A stretch of 34,173 nt of DNA from an uncultured Opitutia bacterium (lineage in GTDB: Bacteria > Verrucomicrobiota > Verrucomicrobiia > Opitutales > Opitutaceae). Below are positions 1 to 9,338 of the stretch, in pieces. The stretch's first letter is position 1; every line of letters starts with the position of its first letter. The stretch lies in NCBI GenBank assembly GCA_903869665.1, contig CAIPZZ010000212.1, positions 1 to 34,173 on the forward strand. The letters run 5' to 3'. Under the pieces are notes generated by a model. The model saw nothing but the letters and a program-made list of their open reading frames with translations. It was not told the origin of the DNA and ran no database searches. Both the position numbers and the translations under genes were made by a program.

Positions 1-660
1 AAGGACAAGCAGGGCGTCTTCCGCCTCGGCGTCGCCACGAGTAACCGCCCCGAGGGGCCGTTCAAGGCCGAGCCGGAGCCGATCAAGGGCAGTCTGAGCA
101 TTGACCCGTGCTGCCTCGCGGACAACGACGGGAAGTTTTTTCTCGTCTGGGGCGGCATCTGGGGCGGCCAGCTCCAACGCTGGCGCACCGGGAAATACGA
201 CCCCGAGGGCAAGGAACCCGCGCCGCACGAGCCCGCGCTCGGCCCGCGTATCGCAGAGCTGGCCGACGACATGAAGTCGTTCAAGGGCGACATCACTGAG
301 ATACAGATCCTCGACGAGCACGGCCAGCCGCTGCTCGCTGGCGACCACGACCGCCGCTACTTCGAGGGCCCGTGGATGCACCAATACAAGGGGCTTTACT
401 ACCTCTCCTATTCGACGGGGGACACGCACTATCTCGTCTATGCGACCAGCAAAAACCCGCGCGGGCCGTTCACCTATCGCGGACGCTTCCTGGAGCCGGT
501 CGTGGGCTGGACGACGCACCACTCCATCGTCGAGTTCCAAGGCCGCTGGTGGCTCTTCCACCACGACGCCACACTCTCCGGCGGCAAAAGCCATCTGCGC
601 TGCGTCAAGGTGAAGGAGCTATTCTACGACGCGGCGGGGAACATATTGCCGGTGAAATAA
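1..660 (+). CDS. Glycoside hydrolase family 43-like protein, C-terminal part (5' end outside window)
   Basis: Open frame 1 from window start to TAA at 660; KDKQGVFRLGVATSNRPEGPF..., DGKFFLVWGG, YFEGPWMHQYKGLYYLSYSTGDTHYLVYATSKNPRGPFTYRG are GH43 beta-propeller-like motifs. Confidence 0.85.
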   Translation, partial: KDKQGVFRLGVATSNRPEGPFKAEPEPIKGSLSIDPCCLADNDGKFFLVWGGIWGGQLQRWRTGKYDPEGKEPAPHEPALGPRIAELADDMKSFKGDITEIQILDEHGQPLLAGDHDRRYFEGPWMHQYKGLYYLSYSTGDTHYLVYATSKNPRGPFTYRGRFLEPVVGWTTHHSIVEFQGRWWLFHHDATLSGGKSHLRCVKVKELFYDAAGNILPVK

Positions 661-754
661 TGGGCGGTATTGCGCCGTTGGAGCCGCGACGCCCCCGTCC
701 CGGAAATCTGGCTCATGCTACGCGACGAGGGCGTCGCGTCTCCATCACCATGGC

Positions 755-1834
755 CTAAATATGGACATGGCCGTCGGCCGCCTCCGCCGGCGCGCTGCTG
801 AACGTTGGCCGTTCCACGTTGGACGTTGCCGCTGCGGCATTCGACGCGGCGGCAGGCGTCAGCTCCGTGGTGATGCGGAAGAGGTGGTAGCTCGCCGGCT
901 GGCCGGTCGCGTTTTTCACCGTGTGCTCGTCTCCGGCGGCAATGAAGAAAATCGTGCCCGGTGTGCCGCGCTCGGTCTTGCCGTTGATCGTCACGTCGAG
1001 CAAACCGTCCTTCACGGCGAGCAACTGCTCCTCTGGCCGTTTCGTCGGCGAACCGTAGGCATACCCGGCGTCGAGCGTGATGACGACGCAGTCGAAATTT
1101 TTCGCGGTCGTGGTCGCGCCGTTGAAGATGTCGCGGCGCGAGCCGGTGGGCGTCGGCTTGGCGACGGATTTTTCCCAGTCGAAGATAACCGAGCCGAGCT
1201 TGCCCGCCGGCACGGGATCGGAAGGCGTGCCATCCGGCGGCGTGCGCGGCGTAGCGGCGGTGTGGATGTTGAACACAAGGTAGGTGGCGGGCTTGTCGCC
1301 CTTGTTCTCGACGTTGTGGTATTGGTTGGCCGCGAAGAAAAACACCGCGCCGGGGCCAACTGTCTCGGTGCGGCGCACGTCGGCGGTCACACCGCCCAGA
1401 CCGACCTCCAGCGCGCCCTCCTTGAGCACGATGAACTCCTCGTTGCCGTGGCGGTGCGGGGCGTGCGAGTTCTGGCCGGGGTTGAGCGTGCTGATGTGGA
1501 TCTCGAGTTTCTCGATGGTCGCGGTGGTCAGGTCGGAGACATTGCGGCGAAAGCCGACGTCGGTCGGAGCGACGAAAAGTTTTTCCCAAACGAACGCCGT
1601 CGAGCCGAGCCGCCTCGTCGCGGGTCCGCCCGGCGTGGCGGCCGGCGCGGGGACGAGGTTGGCGAGCGCGGAGTAGCCGTTGACGCCGCTGGTGGGCACG
1701 TTGGGCGCGATGGTGGCGGCAGGGGGAGCGGCCTTCGCCGCGGGCGCGGGAGACGGTGCGGCGGCGAAAATCGCCGGGACGGCCGCCAGCGCGAGGGCAA
1801 GCGCGGTCTGGAGTTTGACAGGGCGGATCTTCAT
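755..1834 (-). CDS. Secreted two-cupin-domain protein
   Basis: ORF with internal Met giving MKIRPVKLQTALALALAAVPAIFAAA signal peptide; two cupin-like halves, the first with HRHGNEEF...NQYHNVEN metal-site pattern. Confidence 0.8.
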   Translation of the reverse strand: MKIRPVKLQTALALALAAVPAIFAAAPSPAPAAKAAPPAATIAPNVPTSGVNGYSALANLVPAPAATPGGPATRRLGSTAFVWEKLFVAPTDVGFRRNVSDLTTATIEKLEIHISTLNPGQNSHAPHRHGNEEFIVLKEGALEVGLGGVTADVRRTETVGPGAVFFFAANQYHNVENKGDKPATYLVFNIHTAATPRTPPDGTPSDPVPAGKLGSVIFDWEKSVAKPTPTGSRRDIFNGATTTAKNFDCVVITLDAGYAYGSPTKRPEEQLLAVKDGLLDVTINGKTERGTPGTIFFIAAGDEHTVKNATGQPASYHLFRITTELTPAAASNAAAATSNVERPTFSSAPAEAADGHVHI

Positions 1835-1932
1835 CAGGGGTGCCACTAAGGAAACTCGCCCCACAATACTTTTCCAGCCCAAAGCTCGAGCCCGCGCTTG
1901 CGGCCCGCACACTTGCCGCCCAATCTCGACTT

Positions 1933-2427
1933 ATGCGCCGCCGCCTCCTTTTCGTCGCCCTGCTCTCTCTCACTCCCGCGCTGCTCTGCGCCGCCGCGTC
2001 CGGCGACGGCGTCCGCCTCGTGCGGGTCTGGCCCGAGTGGCGCGCGGCGGAGTCGTTCACGCGCATCAGCGAGTATTTCGACGGCAAGGAGAACACTGGC
2101 GGCCAGACCGTCCTCCGCTCGCAGCCGAAGGAGCGCGCGGGCTATTATTTCCTTGTCCGCACGGAAACCAAGACCGCTGTGGCGGGCGCGCGTGTCGAGC
2201 TTCAGGTGCTGCTGCCCGGCGCGGCGTCACCGAAAAAATTCACCTTCACCACCGACCTTCCCGCCGGCGGGCACGTCACACTCGCCGGTCTGACCGGCGC
2301 GGACTGGCCCGGCGCGAAAACCGCGCCCGCCGCGTGGCATCTCGCAGTGCTCGCCACCGACGGCACCTTGCTCGCCGAAGAGAAAAGCTTCCTCTGGTCC
2401 GCGCCCGCCGCCGCTACTAAAAAATGA
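1933..2427 (+). CDS. Hypothetical exported protein
   Basis: ORF starting MRRRLLFVALLSLTPALLCAAASG (signal peptide), good codon bias; no family recognised. Confidence 0.6.
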   Translation: MRRRLLFVALLSLTPALLCAAASGDGVRLVRVWPEWRAAESFTRISEYFDGKENTGGQTVLRSQPKERAGYYFLVRTETKTAVAGARVELQVLLPGAASPKKFTFTTDLPAGGHVTLAGLTGADWPGAKTAPAAWHLAVLATDGTLLAEEKSFLWSAPAAATKK

Positions 2428-2529
2428 ACCAAGCCTGACACATCGTCCAAAATCGTTGAAAGGCTGGGTCCGCTATTGTTGCTCACGAAGCCGACTAAAG
2501 GAACATTGGCACTCGCCAAAATTACGCGG

Positions 2530-3009
2530 TCAACGCCGGCGGCGGTCTTTCATCGCCTTGTCCAGCTCGCGGGACTCGGCGCGGGTTTTTAGGTCGTCGC
2601 GCTTGTCGTAGAGCTTCTTGCCCGTGCCGAGGGCGACCTCGGCCTTGAGGAGCGCGCCTTTGAAGTAGAGGCGCAGCGGAACGAGCGCGCGGCCGCCAGC
2701 GTCGAGGGCCTGCGCGATTTTGCGGAGTTGGTGGCGGTGGAGGAGCAGCTTGCGCGCGCGGCGGGGGTCGTGATTGGCGTCGGTGCCGAAGGCGTAGGCC
2801 TCGATGTGGGCGTTGAGCAGCCAGAGTTCGCCCTTGAGGATGCGGCCGAAGGCGTCGTTGATCTGCGCGCGCCCGGCACGGACGGACTTGATCTCGGTGC
2901 CCTTGAGCGCGATCCCGGCCTCGAAGCGCTCATCCACGAAGTAGTCGCGCAGCGCCTTGGCGTTGCGAACTTCAGTGAAGCGGGCATGGTCGGTTTTCGG
3001 GGCGGGCAT
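2530..3009 (-). CDS. smpB: SsrA-binding protein SmpB
   Basis: RNAKALRDYFVDERFEAGIALKGTEIKSVRAGRAQINDAF ... YDKRDDLKTRAESRELDKAMKDRRRR, characteristic of SmpB. Confidence 0.95.
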   Translation of the reverse strand: MPAPKTDHARFTEVRNAKALRDYFVDERFEAGIALKGTEIKSVRAGRAQINDAFGRILKGELWLLNAHIEAYAFGTDANHDPRRARKLLLHRHQLRKIAQALDAGGRALVPLRLYFKGALLKAEVALGTGKKLYDKRDDLKTRAESRELDKAMKDRRRR

Positions 3010-3283
3010 GGCGCGAGCGGACGGACGCAGCAAAAGGGATACAGGCGCGAAAGCGACGCCCGAATTCGACAGGGCTGAACCAGAAAATTGCGATAATCAG
3101 ACGCAAAAATCGAAGAAACCCGCGCGCTGTCCAAAGCCACAAAATCAAGATCCATCAAAGCCAGACGGCAGGCTTTTCATGGCATCATGGGCCAGAGGCA
3201 CCTGCCGGCGACCGGCCGGGCAGCACAAATAAAAGACCGAAGAAACGGACGCGGCGAGCCCTCCCTGCCCAGAGCCGGCGACG

Positions 3284-3487
3284 TCACTTGGCAACGGCGA
3301 ATTCGTAAGAGATCTTTCCTTCGATAACCTCGCGCAGAGCGATGTCCTCGGGTGAGAGCTTCTCGAGCGACTCGACCAGTGCGCGGCTTCCGCGACGGAG
3401 CTGTTTCACGCGGCGGGAAACCACGTTGATGAGCACGTTGGCGTCGGGGATGATCTTGTGCGCTTCCTTCAGGTATTCTTCTCGCAT
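3284..3487 (-). CDS. rpoZ: DNA-directed RNA polymerase omega subunit
   Basis: 67 aa MREEYLKEAHKIIPDANVLINVVSRRVKQLRRGSRALVE...EVIEGKISYE, RpoZ-like. Confidence 0.85.
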   Translation of the reverse strand: MREEYLKEAHKIIPDANVLINVVSRRVKQLRRGSRALVESLEKLSPEDIALREVIEGKISYEFAVAK

Positions 3488-3711
3488 GGCAGAAATGGTG
3501 GTTGGCGATTGGGTGAAGGGTCACTCAATCGCCGACGGGGGCGGCGGTCAAGGGCTGTTTTTAACCCGAGACGGCAAGATGTATTGGCGCTCATTTGCTA
3601 AGCGGCTAGAGACTGGCTTGACAGCGAAAGCACCGGGACAGCGTAGCAAATGCGAAACGGTTCTCGGTTAGAGGCGGGGCCAAGGCCCCACCCTGCCAAA
3701 CTCTCGACGGC

Positions 3712-4401
3712 TCATTTCGCGGGCAGCTCGCCAAAAGTCCACTCGGCCTTGCGGTCGGCGGTGGCGGCGTGGATCTCTTTTACGCGTTCGGCCGTGATAG
3801 GCGGAGCCTGATTGCCCCACTCCTGCCGGATGTAGGTGAGGACATAAGCGATTTTTTCGTCGCTCCAGTTGAAGGTGTTCGCGCTGCCGGCCATGGGGGC
3901 GAAATTCGGCATCTTATTGGGATACACCACTTCGGCACCGTTAAGCTTGAAGGAATCCTTGAGACCGTGGAGGACGATGCGGATAAGACGCTCCTCATTG
4001 CCGGTCACAATGTCCGATCCGGCAAGCTGGGGATAGGCACCGGGCGCGCCGGCTCCGGTGGCCTGATGGCATTTCACGCACTCCAAGGCGTAGAGCTTGG
4101 CGCCGCTCTTAATGATGTCAGGCAGAGGCAGCTCGACCTTTTCCGTGCCGATGGTGGCCGGATCAACATGACGGTTTTGAACGAGCGGGCTGAAGCCGCC
4201 GCGGTTATGCACCAGAAAAATACAGCCGAACAAGATCAGCGCGGACATGAATCCGAGCAGGGCGAGCGGCGCGAGCGAGTAGCCGCCTGGCTCGGGCTGT
4301 GGCTTTTGGCCAAGCAGCGCTCCGTGGACGCGCTGGATGCTCTCGTCGCTGGCGGCGGCAGGCTCAAGGCGCGGGCCGAAATTGGAGGGGACGGCACTCA
4401 T
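3712..4401 (-). CDS. Membrane-anchored monoheme cytochrome c (CcoP-like position)
   Basis: One TM segment (LAPLALLGFMSALILFGCIFLV), one CVKCH heme site, downstream Met ligand candidates (MPNFAPM). Confidence 0.85.
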   Translation of the reverse strand: MSAVPSNFGPRLEPAAASDESIQRVHGALLGQKPQPEPGGYSLAPLALLGFMSALILFGCIFLVHNRGGFSPLVQNRHVDPATIGTEKVELPLPDIIKSGAKLYALECVKCHQATGAGAPGAYPQLAGSDIVTGNEERLIRIVLHGLKDSFKLNGAEVVYPNKMPNFAPMAGSANTFNWSDEKIAYVLTYIRQEWGNQAPPITAERVKEIHAATADRKAEWTFGELPAK

Positions 4402-5108
4402 TTTTTCGGGGCCTCCGCAGGTTTGGCGGCAGCGGGCTTGGGCTCGCTGGCCTGATGGCTGCCTTCCTTTTTCGGGGCGGGCGGGGTGTTGAGACGTTTC
4501 TCCTCGGGATAGTCGTAGGTGTCCTTCAAGCTGAGGAGGTAGGCGACCAAGCTCTCGGCGCGCTCGGTGGGCACGAGTTCAAAACCGGACCGCACACTTG
4601 AAACCTTCAGCGCGTTGGCGGAGGGCTGGCGGCCTTCAAGGCTACGCTGCTCAAACAGAAACGCATGCTGCGGCATCAGTGCGGTCTGGTTGTCGGCTGC
4701 CGGATTATAGAGGAGTTTATAGAGCCGCTCGGCGGCGTCGGCCGTGTTGTAGCGCGCACCGACATTGCGGAGGTCGGGGCCGGCACGGAGCGCGCCAAGG
4801 AGAACGCGCGGCTCGCGGATGTATTCGCGAGCGTAGCTCTGGCGCTCACCCCAATGGCGGGCGACATCGGCACCGTCCGCGTCGCCGCGCACCTGCTGCG
4901 TGTGGCAATAGGCACAGCCGAGATCGGCATAAACTAGCGCGCCGCGGGCGGCAGGGCCGGCGATGCGGGCAGGATAAGCCTTGTTCTCGGTGTCGTCCAC
5001 ATGCGCGGCCAGGCCGCCGTAGCCGCGGGCGTTGCCGAAAGGCAGAGCGGCCCAAGAGAGGAGGAGCGCGAGGAAGGCGCCGAGAAATACGAGGGAGGCG
5101 CGATTCAT
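4398..5108 (-). CDS. Membrane-anchored monoheme cytochrome c, CcoO-like
   Basis: N-terminal TM, GCAYCHTQQVRG, GPDLRNVGARYN, LYNPAADNQTALMP resemble the CcoO/FixO pattern (GCYSCHSQ...GPDLARVGGRYS...LYNP...MP). Stop overlaps neighbouring start codons. Confidence 0.8.
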   Translation of the reverse strand: MNRASLVFLGAFLALLLSWAALPFGNARGYGGLAAHVDDTENKAYPARIAGPAARGALVYADLGCAYCHTQQVRGDADGADVARHWGERQSYAREYIREPRVLLGALRAGPDLRNVGARYNTADAAERLYKLLYNPAADNQTALMPQHAFLFEQRSLEGRQPSANALKVSSVRSGFELVPTERAESLVAYLLSLKDTYDYPEEKRLNTPPAPKKEGSHQASEPKPAAAKPAEAPKK

Positions 5109-6577
5109 GGGGCGGGGGCCTGCTCCAGCTCAGGCGCGGAAAAGGCGGAGGCCGGCACGGGCGCGGCAGCCGAAGCGGCGCGGTGTTGCGGGCAGAGGAC
5201 GAGCTTCACGAGGTTCACGGCAAAGGCGAGGTGGCCGATGGCGAGGAGCAGGCCACCCAGTGTCGCGGCCTGTAGCCAAGGCAGCGTGTGGGCCGCGACA
5301 GCAGCGAAGGGGATTTTGCCATCGGCCAGCTCCTGACCTTGGATCCAGCCGCCGACGGTAAGTGCAAACATGGCGATCACGTGGCCAGTGAACGAAAGGC
5401 AAAAATGAGCATTGATGAGCGAGGCAGACCACCACGGGCGCAGCACAAGTCGCGGGGCAAGATAATAGGCAGCCGCAAACATGGCGAAGCTGAACTCGCC
5501 ATAGAGCACGGCATAGTCGCTCGCCGTGTCGAACCAGGTCAGCCGCGTGATCTCCGCTACGCCGGGCAGCGCGGTGAAGGCTAGTCGCAGCGTGGAGAGC
5601 GTGAAGCAGAACGCGGCGACGGCGGCGAATCGCAGCACGACGCTACTGCGCAGCGCGGCGAGATTGCCGAGCAGCGGGCCGAACAGGTTCACCGCAATGA
5701 CGACGAGCGGCAGCGTGAGGATGAAGCACGCGACCTCGCCGGCGGCGGGTGTCCACGCCGGAACCGGCGCGCCCGCAAGCCGCGCCGCGCCCGCCCAAGT
5801 CGTGAAGACCGCGTAGCTCCAAAACGCGAGCGGCGCGAGCCAGTAGGCGCGGATGGGGCGACCGAGCAACTTCGGCAGCAGATAATAAATTACGGCGAGC
5901 GCGAGCGGAGCGAACCAGAGCGCGAGGAAATTGTGTCCGAACCATGCGGCGACGACCGACTGAACCGTGCCACGCACCGGCGCAAGGAATAGCATCGCCC
6001 CGGCGGCGGACCACACCCATGGCAGCCAGAACAGCGCGGAGAGCAGCCACCATTGCGAGGCATAGAGGCGGGGCGAAGCGCCGCGCCGAAGCAGGCCTAC
6101 GATCCACGCGGCAATGAGCGTGAAAACGACGAGCAGGAACGGCATCAGGTGACGCGGCATCTCAAGCCAAGTAACCGAGCTAGACCAGCCCGCGAGGATA
6201 CCGAGCACCCCGAGCTTCACACCTACATTCCACGCGACGGCAGCGACGGTGAGCAAGCCCGCGCCGGGCAGCGTGGCGCGCGCCAGGCGGGCCATAAGCC
6301 AAAGCGCGACCGCGAGGCCAGCGTTGACACCCCAGCCCCAGGCAAAGGCGTTGAGCGCGGCGGGATAAACGCGACCGTAAGTGAGGAACTCGCATTGGGC
6401 GAGGAACGACGGCGTGTGGAGCTTGATGGCGGCGGCGAGACCCAGCGCAGTCGCGCCAAGCAGCCAGAACACCGCGAAGCCTAACAGCACTAGCACCGGC
6501 ACGCGAATGGAGGCGTCAATCGCGGCGGCCTCGGCGGCGGGTGGGCGGGCGGAAGAATGTTCGGGTGCAGCGCTCAT
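5105..6577 (-). CDS. CcoN-like heme-copper oxidase subunit I homologue lacking most catalytic histidines
   Basis: Multi-TM 490 aa; FLTYGRVYP, AWFGHNFLALWFAPLALAVIYYLLPKLLGRP, TWAGAARLAGAPVPAW, YYLAPRL, WWSASLINAHFCLSFTGHVI align with CcoN landmarks. Confidence 0.8.
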   Translation of the reverse strand: MSAAPEHSSARPPAAEAAAIDASIRVPVLVLLGFAVFWLLGATALGLAAAIKLHTPSFLAQCEFLTYGRVYPAALNAFAWGWGVNAGLAVALWLMARLARATLPGAGLLTVAAVAWNVGVKLGVLGILAGWSSSVTWLEMPRHLMPFLLVVFTLIAAWIVGLLRRGASPRLYASQWWLLSALFWLPWVWSAAGAMLFLAPVRGTVQSVVAAWFGHNFLALWFAPLALAVIYYLLPKLLGRPIRAYWLAPLAFWSYAVFTTWAGAARLAGAPVPAWTPAAGEVACFILTLPLVVIAVNLFGPLLGNLAALRSSVVLRFAAVAAFCFTLSTLRLAFTALPGVAEITRLTWFDTASDYAVLYGEFSFAMFAAAYYLAPRLVLRPWWSASLINAHFCLSFTGHVIAMFALTVGGWIQGQELADGKIPFAAVAAHTLPWLQAATLGGLLLAIGHLAFAVNLVKLVLCPQHRAASAAAPVPASAFSAPELEQAPAP

Positions 6578-6879
6578 TTTTTGGCGGCGTTGAGCTCGTC
6601 AACGGTGAGTTCCATCGCGCGGTCGAGGGGGAGGCGGACGACGTTCTTGTCCTTGTCGAGCCAAGTGTAGGTTTTAGCGAGGGTGTCCGCTTTCGTGTGC
6701 AGTTTTTCGAGTGTCGCTGCGCGCTGCTCGTCGGAGCGGAGGCCGTCGCCCAGCGCCTCGGGGCGGTGCTTGAGCCAGACAAACCAAACCGCCGCGAGCA
6801 GCAGCAACGCGCCGAGGGTGACGCGGACGACGGGCACGCCGCCACAGCAGGAGCCGGAGTTGTGCGGTTCGTCACTCAT
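6574..6879 (-). CDS. Small single-TM protein between ACIII and the oxidase-like genes
   Basis: 101 aa MSDEPHNSGSCCGG...VTLGALLLLAAVWFVWL...WLDKDKNVVRLPLDRAMELTVDELNAAKK; start overlaps actF end, 3' end overlaps next start. Confidence 0.75.
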   Translation of the reverse strand: MSDEPHNSGSCCGGVPVVRVTLGALLLLAAVWFVWLKHRPEALGDGLRSDEQRAATLEKLHTKADTLAKTYTWLDKDKNVVRLPLDRAMELTVDELNAAKK

Positions 6880-8152
6880 GGTAGGTGAGAGATTCTTTGA
6901 TGCGTGGATCGCGCACGGGGATGAGCTTCGCGCCGGAGCCGGCGAGACTGCGGAGATAAGCCCAGACGCAGACGCCGCCGACGCCAACGACCGAGGCAGC
7001 GACCCAGACGAGGTTGAGCGAGAGGAATGGCAACGGGTCGCCGTGCGCGTCCTTCAGTGACGGCAGAATGTTGTAGCAAAGGTCAATCAAGATGATGGCG
7101 GCGATCCAGATATTGATGCGTAGCAGGCCGGCGGCCGTGCTTTTGAGACGGAACGACAGCAGATAGAGGAACGGCACGAAAAAGTGGCCAAAAAGAATCA
7201 GCAGGCCGACCCATTTCCATTGGCTGGGCGTGCCGTCGGCGTGGATTTCGCGGAGGTTATACCAAAAAGTCTCCTCTGGGACGTTCGCGTTCCAGATCAG
7301 GAAATACTGCGAGAAGGTGACGTAGGCCCAGAAGATGACGAAGGCGTGGCCGAGCGTGCCGATGCAGTGCCAGTGGTTCTTGTTGAGGATTCCGCGATAG
7401 TCTCCGCGCGCCGTGAGCCAAACCATGATGAACACGCCGAAGGCCAGCGCGGCGCGGATACAGTTGGCGAAGAACCAGACACCATACATGGTGGAGAACC
7501 AGTGGTATTCGAGGCTCTTCATCCAGAAGATGGCGGCAAAGGTGAGCGCAAGGGCGTTCATCGGAATGCCGAACGCGGCGGTCTTGCGGTTCATGGTGGT
7601 CCACTTCAGGTCGCCGTCGGTGTCCTGGGTGAACGACGCCTTCCGCAGGCGGGCCGAGAGCCAGACCCAGACGGCGAAAAATACCAGCGTCGCTCCGATA
7701 AACATCGGCACGTTGAGGAACGCAGCCTTCTTTTGGTAAAGCACGTCCTCCGCCACGGTGCCGTGGTGCATGACGTGCGCCGGGTTCATCCACGGCCAGA
7801 TGGTGTCGCCGCCACTGATAAAAGGTGTGGCGAGGAGCGGCAGAAAGAGGACGAAGAGCCACTTGAACGCCGCGAGGCCGTGCTCGTATTGACGGCGGAT
7901 GACGGTGGACCAGCTCGCGTCAAAGATGTGATGGATGAGCACCAGCATCAGCATGCCGATGGCCACCGCCGTCCAATAGCTGAATCCGACGAGATAGGAG
8001 GTCGCCGCAGCATGCGCGCCGGAGACGATGACGCCAATGGCGGACACGGACAGGCCGGCGAGGCCGACGGCGAGCGCCTTGCCTGCCGGGTTAGCGGCGG
8101 CAGCGGACGCGCCGGTAAGCGGTGCGGAGACGGTGGTGGCAGGCGCGCTCAT
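6872..8152 (-). CDS. actF: Alternative complex III quinol:cytochrome c oxidoreductase, subunit ActF
   Basis: ~10-TM 426 aa membrane protein, ActF-like motifs (WSTVIRRQYEHGLAAFKW, NPAHVMHHGTVAEDVLYQKKAAFLN); position in act operon. Confidence 0.85.
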   Translation of the reverse strand: MSAPATTVSAPLTGASAAAANPAGKALAVGLAGLSVSAIGVIVSGAHAAATSYLVGFSYWTAVAIGMLMLVLIHHIFDASWSTVIRRQYEHGLAAFKWLFVLFLPLLATPFISGGDTIWPWMNPAHVMHHGTVAEDVLYQKKAAFLNVPMFIGATLVFFAVWVWLSARLRKASFTQDTDGDLKWTTMNRKTAAFGIPMNALALTFAAIFWMKSLEYHWFSTMYGVWFFANCIRAALAFGVFIMVWLTARGDYRGILNKNHWHCIGTLGHAFVIFWAYVTFSQYFLIWNANVPEETFWYNLREIHADGTPSQWKWVGLLILFGHFFVPFLYLLSFRLKSTAAGLLRINIWIAAIILIDLCYNILPSLKDAHGDPLPFLSLNLVWVAASVVGVGGVCVWAYLRSLAGSGAKLIPVRDPRIKESLTYHE

Positions 8153-8772
8153 AGGCCGAGCTCCTTTCGGTTAGCCGCCGGCACGTCGGCAGGCGAGCCG
8201 CGCTGCGCACGCTGGAGAGCGCGGACATATGCCACAACCGCCCAACGGTCCTCGGGCGACAGCTTGTCGGCATAGGGCAGCATGTTCTTGTTTTGCGTCG
8301 AACCGTTGGTGATGACGTTGAAAATTTCGCCGGCGGTGAGGCCGAGACGGCGCTCGTCGAGGTAGCTCGGCGTGGTGCTCATGCCGTATTGCTTGGTGAT
8401 CCCATTGCCGTCGCCAAGCGCGCCGTGACAGGGGGCACAGTAGATGCCATAGCGGTCTTGGCCGCGCGCGAGCAGTTTAGCGTCCACCGCCACGGGGATG
8501 GTCTTGAGCCACGAGTTGTCCGTTGCTTTGCCGCGAAAGAGGCCGTCTTCGGCGTCGAGCGGCAGGCTGGCGGCAACCACGTTAGGCGGCAGCGGGCGGT
8601 CGGCGCGGCCGTCGGTGAAAAACGCGCTTTCGGCCTGGGGCTTGAGATGCGCCTGGTGGTCCATGTCGGGGAACAGCTCCAGCGGTGGGTGCTTAAAGCG
8701 GTCACCGCGAAAGCCGAGCGCGGAAACCGCGAGCACGACGATGAGGAAGGTGGCGAAATAGACGTGGCGCAT
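8149..8772 (-). CDS. actE: Alternative complex III subunit ActE, monoheme cytochrome c
   Basis: MRHVYFATFLIVVLAVSALG anchor; YGIYCAPCHGALGDGNGITKQYGM heme c site; act operon position. Confidence 0.88.
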   Translation of the reverse strand: MRHVYFATFLIVVLAVSALGFRGDRFKHPPLELFPDMDHQAHLKPQAESAFFTDGRADRPLPPNVVAASLPLDAEDGLFRGKATDNSWLKTIPVAVDAKLLARGQDRYGIYCAPCHGALGDGNGITKQYGMSTTPSYLDERRLGLTAGEIFNVITNGSTQNKNMLPYADKLSPEDRWAVVAYVRALQRAQRGSPADVPAANRKELGL

Positions 8773-8775
8773 GGC

Positions 8776-9309
8776 TCAGGCCTCCAGCTCCGTGATGTGT
8801 TTGCCGCCGATTTTTTCGAGCAGGGCGCGGGTCGCCTTGGTGTCGAACTTGGGGTCGCGCGCCTCGACGACGACAAAGAACTTGTCGTCCAACCCGCGCA
8901 CGATGTGGTCGTATTTTAGCACCGGGTGGTAGTGCATCGGCAGGAAGTTCGTGGCAAAGATGCCGAAGATGGTGGCGAACGCGGTGAAGAGAATCGTCAG
9001 CTCGTAGGAGATGGGGAACGCGAACATCGGACTGAATAACGGCTTGCCACCGACAGTGAGCTGGTAGTCCACCGCACCCGTCCACCAGATCATCGTCATG
9101 CCGGCGCAAAAACCCGTGATGCCGCCCGCGAGCGAGAAGCGCGGAACGATGGAGCGCCGAACGCCCATCGCGCCGTCAAGTCCGTGCACCGGGCAGGGCG
9201 TGATGCAGTCCCAATGCCGGTAGCCGGCGTCGCGCACCTGCTCCGCCGCATGGTAGATCTCCGCGGCGGTGTCAAAGGTGGCGATGAGGCCGTGTGGTTG
9301 GGCGGACAT
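8776..9309 (-). CDS. actD: Alternative complex III subunit ActD (DUF3341)
   Basis: LIATFDTAAEIYHAAEQVRDAGYRHWDCITPCPVHGLDGAMGVRRSIVPRFSLAGG is typical of ActD. Confidence 0.9.
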   Translation of the reverse strand: MSAQPHGLIATFDTAAEIYHAAEQVRDAGYRHWDCITPCPVHGLDGAMGVRRSIVPRFSLAGGITGFCAGMTMIWWTGAVDYQLTVGGKPLFSPMFAFPISYELTILFTAFATIFGIFATNFLPMHYHPVLKYDHIVRGLDDKFFVVVEARDPKFDTKATRALLEKIGGKHITELEA

Positions 9310-9338
9310 GAGAAAAGGTCTAAAAGTCGAAGGAAAGA

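Noticed and set aside
2428-2529. Possible tmRNA beside smpB
   Set aside because: No tRNA-like ends or tag-peptide frame found in the short gap.
7184-8275. 363-aa plus-strand ORF
   Set aside because: Antisense to actF and the end of actE.
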